Below, piece by piece: positions 17,019 to 27,800 of a DNA stretch of 64,000 nucleotides. The notes under the pieces were generated by a model. That model was not told where the DNA came from and searched no databases. It worked only from the letters and a program-made list of their open reading frames with translations. Location: positions 1 to 64,000 of the forward strand of contig NZ_CANMAO010000012.1 of NCBI RefSeq assembly GCF_947495845.1, read 5' to 3'. Source of the DNA: an uncultured Endozoicomonas sp. Its GTDB lineage: Bacteria > Pseudomonadota > Gammaproteobacteria > Pseudomonadales > Endozoicomonadaceae. The translations under genes were made by a program, and so were the position numbers. How positions within the stretch are numbered: the first letter of the stretch is position 1; each line of letters begins with the position of its first letter.

Positions 17019-18875
17019 GTGCATACAGTGAAACACTTTGAGCGACTTCTTGCCTATGCCTTAATCCTGCTGCTCGGTTTTATACCAGACATCCACGCGA
17101 TGACTCAAAAGACACATAAATCCCACGGCTTAAGCCGCTTTGATGATCTGAAATACCCTGCAGAATTTTCTCACGTAGAGTATGTAAACCCTGATGCCCC
17201 TAAAGGTGGACACCTAAAAATTGCTGCCGTTGGTATACTGGATACTCTGAACCCTTATACTCCAACCGGAACCCCCATCCTCGAAGCCTGGCCTATCAAC
17301 TACTTCTTTCTAGGTTTCCTTGGTCTGAATGAACCCTTAATGGCTGGCACCGGAAACTACAGCGTTGCTGCTGATGAGCCTAAATCCGCCTACGGCCTTA
17401 TTGCTGAATCGGTAGAGCATCCAGATAACAGCCAATGGATCACGTTCAATTTAAGAAAAGATGCCCGATTCCACGATGGTCACCCAATTACTGCCGCAGA
17501 CGTGGTTTTCTCCTATCACTTTCTGAAGACAAAAGGCTCCATTCGCTATCAAATGCAACTGAGCCTGATCGATCGAATAGAAATCATCAATGACCACAGC
17601 GTACGCTTTTATTTCAAGTCGCCAGGCAATAGAGAGCAACTATTCAGCGCAGCTGAATTACCGGTTCTACCGGAACACTACTGGTCTGACGCATCCATAA
17701 AGAAGGCTAAACTCGACCCACCGCTAGGCAGTGGCCCATACAAAATAACCAAAGTCGTCCCGGGGACATCTATTACCTTCTCTAGAGTTCAGGATTACTG
17801 GGGAAAAGACCTGCCGATCAACCGTGGAAAATACAATTTCGATCAGATAACGCTCTATTTTTACCAAGATATCGCTGTCGCCTTTGAAGCGTTTAAAGCA
17901 AGTACTGTTGATATGCACTTTGAGCGCGTCGCCAAACGCTGGGCCGAAGCTTACGACTTTCCTGATGTTATCAATGGCCGTGTGCTCAAGGTTGAAATAC
18001 CCAGCAAATCAATGACCCTCACACCGGTATGCGTGTTAAATACACGACACTATCCGCTCGACAACCTTCAGGTTCGTAAGGCACTTGCGTATTTAATGGA
18101 CTTTGAATGGAGCAATCGCACCCTTTTTGATCATGCCTATATTCGCTCTGCCAGTTACTTCCCAAATTCGGCATACGCCGCTGAAGGGCTGCCCTCTGAC
18201 GACGAGATTGCTGTTCTCAACCCCTATAAAAACGCACTGCCAGAAGAGCTTTTCTCTAAACCATTTGCTATGCCAACTACCGATGGATCCGGACAGATCA
18301 GAGCACATCAACAAACTGCGCTGCAACTTCTCAAAGAAGCTGGCTGGCAAGTAAAGAACAACCAGCTGGTCAATAAGGATGGAAAACAGCTGAGCTTTGA
18401 GTTGATATCCAATAGCCATGCCATGGACAAAATCATCATTCCCTTTAAGAAAAATCTGGCAGGCATTGGTATCGATTTAAAATATCGGGTACTGGATAGC
18501 AGCACCTATATCCGGCGAGTCCGAAACGCCGACTTTGATGTGATTGGTTATAACTACCCATTCGGCCTTTCACCCGGTATCGAATTGTTCCGCTTCTTTC
18601 ACTCCAGCAATGCAGATGCACCGGACAACCAAAACCTTGCAGGAGCCAGTAATCCGGTGGTTGATCATCTTCTAGAAAAAATACCCCATGCTCAATCGCA
18701 GCAGGAGCTTGAAGTCATACTAAAAAGTCTGGACCGCACGTTGCTCTGGAACTACTACGCCATCCCTCTCTGGTACCATCCTCGCACCAGAGTTGCCATG
18801 AGAAACCATATTCGTCGCCCTGATACCGAAACGGACTTCCCGGTAATCATCAGCTCATGGTGGCTGGCTGAGTAG
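17019..18875 (+). CDS. YejA-like extracellular peptide-binding protein of an ABC importer
   Basis: 618 residues with an N-terminal signal segment (LLAYALILLLGFIPDIHA). A member of substrate-binding protein family 5; the segments YVNPDAPKGGHLKIAA, ARFHDGHPITAADVVFSY, NRGKYNFDQITLYFY, FEAFKAST and LLWNYYAIPLWYHP follow E. coli YejA, which binds oligopeptides and microcin C. No permease or ATPase genes lie nearby, so it is an orphan binding protein. GTG at 17019 or GTG at 17028 could start it; no clear ribosome-binding site. Its 3' end overlaps the convergent giant gene by 26 bp. The gene lies inside the accessory block that separates the LysM gene from def. Confidence 0.9.
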   Translation: MHTVKHFERLLAYALILLLGFIPDIHAMTQKTHKSHGLSRFDDLKYPAEFSHVEYVNPDAPKGGHLKIAAVGILDTLNPYTPTGTPILEAWPINYFFLGFLGLNEPLMAGTGNYSVAADEPKSAYGLIAESVEHPDNSQWITFNLRKDARFHDGHPITAADVVFSYHFLKTKGSIRYQMQLSLIDRIEIINDHSVRFYFKSPGNREQLFSAAELPVLPEHYWSDASIKKAKLDPPLGSGPYKITKVVPGTSITFSRVQDYWGKDLPINRGKYNFDQITLYFYQDIAVAFEAFKASTVDMHFERVAKRWAEAYDFPDVINGRVLKVEIPSKSMTLTPVCVLNTRHYPLDNLQVRKALAYLMDFEWSNRTLFDHAYIRSASYFPNSAYAAEGLPSDDEIAVLNPYKNALPEELFSKPFAMPTTDGSGQIRAHQQTALQLLKEAGWQVKNNQLVNKDGKQLSFELISNSHAMDKIIIPFKKNLAGIGIDLKYRVLDSSTYIRRVRNADFDVIGYNYPFGLSPGIELFRFFHSSNADAPDNQNLAGASNPVVDHLLEKIPHAQSQQELEVILKSLDRTLLWNYYAIPLWYHPRTRVAMRNHIRRPDTETDFPVIISSWWLAE

Positions 18876-21800
18876 AAGTCGATGCTGCCGACAAAGAGAT
18901 TGGCATACAGGCTGCGGGCAAGTAGACGTTAGATTGCTCAGGAAATATATTCAGACTGTTTATAAGATCCTTTTCTCTGGGTGAGGTTATATTAGACACT
19001 CTGACAAAACCTACCCCGGTTTCATGGCTTACCTCTTCATGCTCTTTTGCTACAACCTGCCACTCTTTAGATACCATGCTGCTGATTTTATGAGCCAGTT
19101 CATTACTGTCAACATCATCCACTAATTGATGAAAGCAAGTTAAAGCAATATCTCTATGGAGCTCTTTAACCACATCAATATCATGCGATGACATTGTTTC
19201 AGGCATGGAGCTGACAGCATTGCTATATGATTGATGGTATAGCTCAGCCAGCTGGCCAGCCTTATCCTTTAACAAAGAATGATCCTCTGCCTCGTCAGGC
19301 GATAAAGATTGTATTTGATGCAGCCGCTCCCAAATGGCAATTGATAACGGAATTCTATCCTGACTGTTCATATCAAAACTTTTCAGTTTTTTATTGATCA
19401 AGGTTATTAAATCAGTCACATAACGGGTTTTAAGATCAGGCTCACTATTTTTAGCTTCTGTACACCAATCATCGACTAACTGCAGGCATTGAGAAATGCT
19501 CACGTGCTCAGTATTGCTTTCATTGATACGACGTTTTTCTTTTAATAGTTGCCTGGCAACATCAATATATTTGGAGCCAGAGTTATCAAGACAGCTTCTT
19601 GCCATGACGTTCAGCATGCAACGAACCAGTTCAAGGCGGTTACCATTCTGAGGGCTACAGAGTTGAATACGCTCAACGGGATGGTCATCATTCATCTGTC
19701 TGTAAACAGTGGCCAGTTTAAAGAAGCTGTGTCCGGACATTCCTTTAATATTATCTTCAGCATGGCGCCCCCTGATTCTGACACCTCCATTCTCTTCCAC
19801 ATCAAAAAGATCACTATAACTCTGGGATTCTGGTCCAACAGGAGAATTAAGCAATTCACTAATAAATTGTTTCGCAAGCACATCGCTTCTCAGTTCTTTT
19901 GTTTTTCCTAAGTAAGTTTGCAATATCGAAATACAAGTCAGGTCTGAATTGCTCCAATGCGACATGTCACAGTGGCCATCTTTAGCAAGCTTGATGTAGT
20001 TTTTCACATCATCATAGAGATCAGAGGCTATATCCGTTCCATCCTGAAGCACTCCAATCAAAGAAGTATGACTTCCTGTCTCTTTCGCTTTTTGAACATC
20101 AGACCAGTGCCCTTTAATCATACTACGGTCGTTAATTGTGCAGGCCAGAAGGTTTAAAATTTCAGCCAGATTTCTAGGGGTTTCAATAATTGGTTGCCAC
20201 TGAAGATAAGCCGCCATTCGGGAATCCATTGTGGCGGCCCTCCTGATTAAATCAATTCGTTCTGGAGTAACCACACCTGATTCAGCTTCCGATAGTTCAC
20301 CTTTCATTTGGTTATTGGTTAAGTCAAATTGAAAGGCTGACTCTCCTGTAACAGTTAATAAAATATTACCTTGAGCATCACGCCGGAAACCTTCAGGAAG
20401 AGAGCCGTGGGAGGATTCAAATAGATCTAATGTTTCCAGAAAAGTTGGCTTATGTGTAAATGGCATATGTAAACCATGAGCGCCATTTAAGTAATCTGCA
20501 CTTTTTTGCCACTTTGACAGAGCCTGCTCCTTCATCATTTCTTTAATTGAGCCAGCTGCCGCTGCCAGTATTTCTTGTTCATTACACTGCGAATCATCCC
20601 GGCTGGAATTTTCGTTCCCGCTAAACTTCCGTTTAGAGAATAGATTCTCCATATTAAGGGCTTCTGTTTCCTCGCAGGTTCCCAAAGCTGCACTGAACTG
20701 GAACGAGGAACATTCCTTATCGCCCTCGGGGGTTTGGCTATAGCAAAATGCAGGGTCATCAGAGTGTGTTGTCATCACCCCCACTTGAGCTTTGCAGTCA
20801 TTAGACTCACCTTCGCACTTCCCAAGAACAGTCACTGTCGAGCGCCACTGCCGGGTAGACGCTTCCTTTACACCTGTTTCTTTAAGAAGCTCTTTCGTTG
20901 AATTTTCTTTGCTGGCATGCGCTTCAAATCCGGAGTTTGGCTTTTCTGAGCTTTCTTCAGTAACAGGGCCATTAAAGTAAGATGTGAATTGACTGAAAAA
21001 CGCCGAAATATCCGGATTAAGGATTTCTTTCGCAAACGTACTCAGTATTTGAAAACCTTTATTAATAGGGCTCTCAAGCCGGGATGCACTTGAACTCACC
21101 GGCTTTTGAGAGTCATTATCTTCTCTAAATAGCCCGTCCAAAGGACGGTGGCCTTCTAAATGTTCAGAACCCACACTTAAGAGTTTTCGATTATGATGGG
21201 CCGGTGGCTTAGGTACAGCATCGGTATCTCGCCGGTGGTGATGCCTGGCAACATTATCAGCAGGTGCCGTGGTATTAGTTCCAAGGCTGGCAACAGGGCG
21301 AATTGCAGGATGTTGTATCACCTCTTGAACAGTAGCTACCTTGAGCTGCTTAACCAGACGCCTGGATTTTTCCAACTCTGTTTGGATAGAATGGAGAACG
21401 CGGATCTCAGCCTCTCGACTAAGGCCAAGGGGTGATGACCGCCTGGTATGTAGTGTTACTGATGGAATACGGTAGGTTGACAGAAGGTGCTGATTCGCTT
21501 TCTCAAACTGCTTTACCGTGACATCGAACTGCCGCATGTGTTTAATCAATAGTTTGGTTTGTTTAGGGCTTGTGGCAGCAATTGGACGTCCTTTTTTATC
21601 GGTACATGGCTGATAAAATTTCCCGTCTCGTAAAAACTTCTCTCTCTCGTTAGAGAGCGCTTTCATTTTTTTCAACATTTTCAATAATGGGACCAGCCCA
21701 TTTATTTTTCCTGCGCGGGAGTGCTTCAACAGTGCTGTTAACATGCTCTGAACAGCACTAAGCCTGGATGGCAAAGAATTATAAGCTGCCTCAAGCACCC

Positions 21801-24800
21801 TGGAATCTGAGCTTTCACTGGCAACAGACTTCGAGTTCGAGCTAGGTTTATATCTACTAAGGATCCTGCAGTTGAGCTTTCGGTTCTTTCTGACCCTGAC
21901 GTTTTTTTCAGGCAGCTGAACTCCCTCAAAAGATTGCAGCTGATTTTTGACCATTCTCAGTTCTCCCTGCACTCTTGCAATCTCACTCAACTCATCACTG
22001 TGCCTATTGGCAGCCCGTTTCCTGCGTCCCCGAATTGCAGGCTCTGTATTTTTCTGACTATCTTTTTCACCCTGCAGCACTTCGAATAGTTTCTTATCAA
22101 TTTCCCTCATTAAATGCTGCTTTTGCCTCGAACGATGTGAGTGATGCTCATGGCGGATAGATCTGGTTACTCTTCCTTGCCTGCGGGAAGCAAATTCTTT
22201 AAACCATTTATCCTTGACCCAAGTAAGTCGCACAAGATCAATAATCTCTCTTTTCTGCGCCATATCATTTTCATAACTGGCCTCCCCCTCTCTCGATACA
22301 CAGGGTTTAAATTTTTCGTCACTGAGTAATCGTGTTCTTACGACAAGAGCAGCATCATCTGTTAAAAACATTCTTACCAGATCTCTGGCTTCTCTGACAG
22401 GCAGGGTTGTAGCTTTAGGAAGTGATGACAAGTACTCACTGATGCTTCCCAGCGATGACTCCAGAAAACCCATCATATTCCCATACATGTGGTTAACCTG
22501 TTCATCCGTAAACACCCCACGCGCAAACCATTCTGGAAAATCAAATTTCACCAAAACTTTGCATGCCAAATCTCTGGACGGTTTAAGCGAAGGCTGAGCA
22601 ACCGGCGGCTCGGAGCTTATTGACCCTGATTTTTTAGATGTCGTTGCTAGTGACTCTTGTGTTGTGTCCTCTCGGCCTGATGCTGTCGTTTTTGGTGACT
22701 CTTGTGTTGATAACACTACTGGAGTTGTATCCTCCCGGTCGGGTGCAGCCGTTGTCGGTGGCTCTTGTGTTGATAACACTACTGGAGTTGTATCCTCCCG
22801 GCCGGATGCAGCTGTTGTCGGTGGCTCTTGTGTTGATAACGCTACTGGAGTTGTACCCTCCCGGTCGGTTACAGCTGTTGTCGGTGGTTCTTGTGTTGAT
22901 GATGCTACTGGAGTTGTATCCTCCCGGCCGGATGCAGCTGTTGTCGGTGGCTCTTGTGTTGATAACGCTACTGGAGTTGTATCCTGCCGGCCGGGTGCAG
23001 CCGTTGTCGGTGGTTCTTGTGTTGATAACGCTACTGGAGTTGTATCCTGCCGGCCGGGTGCAGCTGTTGTCGGTAGTTCTTGTGTTGATGATGCTACTGG
23101 AGTTGTATCCTCCCGGCCGGGTGCAGCTGTTGTCGGTAGTTCTTGTGTTGATGATGCTACTGGAGTTGTATCCTCCCGGCCGGGTGCAGCTGTTGTCGGT
23201 GGTTCTTGTGTTAATGCCCCCCCTTGTGTCACTCCCTCTGGTACTTTTTGAGTGGCAGGAGATTCCGTTGTTAATGTCTTTTCCTTTGTAGCAGGAGGCA
23301 AGGTTGCCACAGGCATTACTGGATTATTGGCCTCATGCTCAGAAGGTTGATTGTGCTCATGCCTGACTGGTGGAAGTGCTGGCGGTTCATCAGACGTCTG
23401 TGTCCGTTCAGAGTCGTGATTACTGGCTGCTGCACCCAAGCCAAATAAAAACAGCAGAGAGCCCGCAAAGCCACCTCCGATTGCCGGAGCCGCATCCACC
23501 AACCCTTCACCTGCGGCACCATCCAGCAGAAGGTCACCCAGAGTATCTCCAACTCCTTCTTCGGCATCTTCAAAAGGTGTACAGCCTCTAAGATCCCTTT
23601 TGCAAGGCATATGCTCAGGCACATCCTTTACCGGTGCTTCCACAGGCACATCCTCTACCTCTGCTTCCACAGTATCCGTTTTTGGAGGTCCTTCCACTTT
23701 TTCTAATACTTTCTTTATAAGTTGCTCGACTTCTTCAGGGTCAACAGGCTCCTTCGTTGGAATCTCACTGGTATATTCGCCTGTGCTGCCCAAGGGTCTA
23801 TATGCCAGATTCGAGGCTTGCGCTGATCTATAGGAAAAAGCAGCTCCCCCAATCAGAACAGTACCAGAAGCAACACCACCGACAACAGCCCCCGTAACGG
23901 TAATCCCACCCTCCGTTACCGATACCAGCTCACTGGCTTTTATATTCAGAAACACCTGAACTTGTGGGTCTTCCATCAGTTCATCAATAGAATCAATAGG
24001 CTTTTGTTTGATCTGTGGTGCTGGCTCCTTTTCGCCAAATACCTGCTCGATGCTTTGTTCAGCAACCGCATCTACAGTTTCTGCCAACAAATCATTGGCT
24101 GCGTTAGTCTCAACAATTTTAGATTTAGATTTTCCCATCCCTGTCAGTGCCGAGAATACTTTTACTCCATCCAGAAACTGGGTGACCACCTGTTTTTCAG
24201 CGGTCAGTAACGCTTCCTTATTGGGTGTTTTTGTTCCATCCGCCTTAACCGGTGTTTCTTTCAGTGCAATTTTCTCAGCCTGAGATTTCAGTGATTTTTT
24301 AAACTTGGACTTTGTTGCTGAAGGTAAAGCATGGCTTGGTGCATCGGGTAACTGCACCTCAACAACGGTCAAATGCTCTGTTTTCTGGGAAAACACATCC
24401 ACTTGTGTACGAAACTCAGGCAGGTCATCAGCAGGAATACCTCCCCGAATACAGGCGTTTAGCATTGCCTGAGACAGAGACCTGAGGCCGTTCAGCTGCT
24501 TCTGAGTTAGCCACAAAGCGAGCGTCGTATCGGGCATGTTATTAATGAGCTTTAATGTCTTCGTGAAAAATTGAACAACATCTCCCGTCAGCTTTCTGGT
24601 TTGCACCGGTATCGCTTTACCCATTGCCTGATTCGTTCCAATGGATTCCACCAGCTCTCGGACAATGTGCACCATGGATTCAGAGCTACTGACCATTCTG
24701 GGAGAGTCTTTACCAATGACTGTTCCAGATAAACTGAGCGCCTGACTAACCCCAGGTTCAGCAAGTTTGTTAAAAAAATCAGAAAACAGTGCAAGCTCTT

Positions 24801-27800
24801 TCTCTTCAATCAGCGCCTGCATACCACTCTCCGGTGTATTAACTATTTCATTAAGGGTCAGAGGACTACCAGGGTTGAGTTTCAGTATGCCTAGATTGGT
24901 GATTTGAGCAGGGGTTATTCTAGAAAGTGATACGACATCGCCATGGTAATTATATGCTGCTTTTAAGTCTTCTTCTACCACCTTGTTAAATTTCTGTTTA
25001 ACACTATCAGAATCAAGATTTTCCAAAGAGCTTGCTGAAAAATCCAGAAGAATTGTAGCGGAGTTTTCATATTGTAATTTATAAAGCTGTCCATTGTTGT
25101 GTTCGGTCAATGAGATTCTAATTACATGCGGCTTTTCTATAAATTCGTTTGCATTAAGCCTTATCTGGACTGAATTGAACTCCTTTCCCTCTTTTTCAGC
25201 TTCAGCTTTGAGTATTTTAAAACGCTCAATAACATTGGTAGCTATATTGTCAATTCTTACAGTATCACCCTTTACATCAGTTATACTTTTCCTTAAGGCA
25301 GTCACCTGTTTAAATAAGCTTTCAAATAATTGACTATCTATTTTTAAACCTAACTCCTGTAATACCTCTTTTAATCTCAATCTCGTACTAGCCGATTCTA
25401 TTTGCACTTTTTCACTAGCCGCTCTTACTTTCGAGATTGTACTAGGATGCATATGAAAACCCACGTCTAAAAAATTCTGCAATATAAAAATTGTCCTAAG
25501 TATTGATGTCTCTGACGGGGTCTGAGGGTTTTTTAGATTTTCCAGCACCTTTGTAAGTAACAGGCTTTTGTCAGCAGCTAACGACTCCAGTAATAAATAA
25601 CTGAAACAGACACCCTTCTCTTCCATAAAAAATGGGTTTGAAAGTAATAAAGCATAGTGCAAAGTAGAGCCAAATTTAAACGCTGAGAATGCTGTGAAGT
25701 CTGGATGAGACTGTATTTTTTCCAGAAACTGTTCTTTAAATCCGGAAAGCCGAGCAGCATTCTCACTTATAGTGCCTCCATCCATCAATAATTTAATATA
25801 ACCAGCATCAAACAGTTTTTTTCCTGCCTCAAAATAGCTTCCTCTGTTAAAGAGTTTTCTGAAATTATTTTTTAGAGTGTTATATTCACTTAGATGGGGA
25901 TCATTTTCCATGGCCCTCTTGATGATTTCATCCTCATCTGAAAGCTCTTCCATATTTGTATTATCAATGTCTGCCGATAATACAGACTTCTGTCGTGCAT
26001 TATACCCCCGAAATAACTGCTTATAGCTCGTAATATGGGGCTTTTTAGCCAGCTTATCGAGAATATTTCTGATAGATTTATCAAGTTCTTTGTTCAACGA
26101 TTCTTGGTTTTCTTGTATTCGTTTATCACGCTCATCATCGGTATCAGATCGCCGGGTTCTCGAGTGGGCAGGCTGAAGCAAACCATTAATTTCTTGTTTA
26201 ATAAACGCCGCCAGACTTCTATAGCTTTCAGCTTCTTCAGGGTAATCTTCAGCAATTTCATCAGCAAAGAGAGTCACCTGTTGCAAAAGTGATAACAATA
26301 CTGAGAACTTATTAATAATTCCGAACATCTTGCGGGCCTCAGGAGGCAGATCAAAATGTTCCAGCAAATTATCCAGCCATGATTGATCCAGCACCCCACT
26401 CGCCAGTGCTTCGAGCTCAGACTCAGGTGAAACCGTTGTTGCCGTTTGAATTGTAGAACCAGCAGCATCAGAAGTGGTTAGATCTGGCACCGTCACACCT
26501 GATGTCGATTGAGTGCCTGAAGGTTGAGGAGTGGTTTGTAACATGGAAGACACTTGTTGTGTTGTGCCCACCGAGTCGGAAACACCTTTTTCATCTGGCG
26601 TTGTTTCTGTTTGAGTGCTTTCCGTCGTTTGGCTCACTGCTGAAGCCAGAGGAGTTGTCTGTTTAACATCCTCTAAGGCCGTTGTCTTTTCAGTTTCTTC
26701 TGTCGTTGGGCTTATATCTGGGCGCGTTGTTAAACTCTCATTACTCTGTGTAATTTTTTCAGTACTTTTTTTTGTCTGCTCAGGTGTAGTAATTGTCGTA
26801 CTTGGCTCAGCCAATGGTTTGGAAGTAGTTAATGGTGTTTGGTCTGTAGTGGCCTGATCGATTGCAGGCCTATCTGCCCCCCCCTGGTTATTACTATTAT
26901 CGCCAGATTTGGGTTTGCGGGTGACAGGAGAATGGCTATGGCTATCGGACGGTGAATTAGCTGGAGGCGACTGGGGCTGTTCATTCTGATTGCCGCTACC
27001 AGCTGCTCCTAACCCGACTACTGTTAACATAGTTCCAGCAAAGAAGGCTCCAGCTGGCAGGGCCGTATCAGCTAAGCCGTCACTGGCAGCACCTCCTTCC
27101 AAACCATCAATAAACAGATCAGCAAAACTGTCACCAGCACCTTCCTCTGTTTCTGAAGTGACACAACCAGTGTCTCTTTTGCAAATAACCCGGGGCTTTT
27201 TAGCGACCGGAGCACCATCAAGAGGAGCATCCGGAGCATCCAGCTCAGCTGAATCGAGCTTTTCAGCGACCGGAGCACCATCAAGAGGAGTATCGGGAGC
27301 ATCCGGAGCATCCAGCTCAGCTGAATCGAGCTTTTTTATGCCTTTCTGGACATTGTTATTTAAGTCTGTTGCGCTTGTATCCAGATCTTCCGTCTCCCGT
27401 AAATCATTTGCATCCATGGAAGCACCGCTGGAGCCTACTCGCTTATAAAGGAACGACCACTCTCCTACAGTGACCCGGTAAGTGAACGCAACACCGCCTA
27501 CTTCAGCAATTCCAGAAGCAATGCCTCCCACAACTTTGGCAGTAACCGTGACACCGCCTTCTGTAACGCTGACAAAATCACTGGGTCTGAGCTTCAGGAA
27601 CGCTCTGACTGACTCATCTTGCAACAGCCGATCAATCGCATCGTCATTTTTACCTGGTATACGACTCCATGACTCACCAACTCCTGCTGTTTCTTTTAGC
27701 CCCTGATCAGCAGCCTCATTTAATGCGTTGGATAACTTCTGGGAATTTGATTCTGTGGGTGTGCCAACATTTCTGGAAGGCGCACCAACAACAGCCATAA

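Noticed and set aside
22643-23220. Regularly spaced repeats considered as a CRISPR array.
   Set aside because: The unit is 63 bp with no unique spacers; the repeats abut, keep the coding frame and encode Thr/Pro repeats. No cas genes are nearby.
22638-23291. Two long plus-strand open frames with regular repeats (rich in L-V-L or SSRPGAAVVGGSCVD).
   Set aside because: They are the antisense readings of the 63-bp tandem array in the giant gene. Any 63-bp period without stops stays open in several frames; no ribosome-binding site or independent support.
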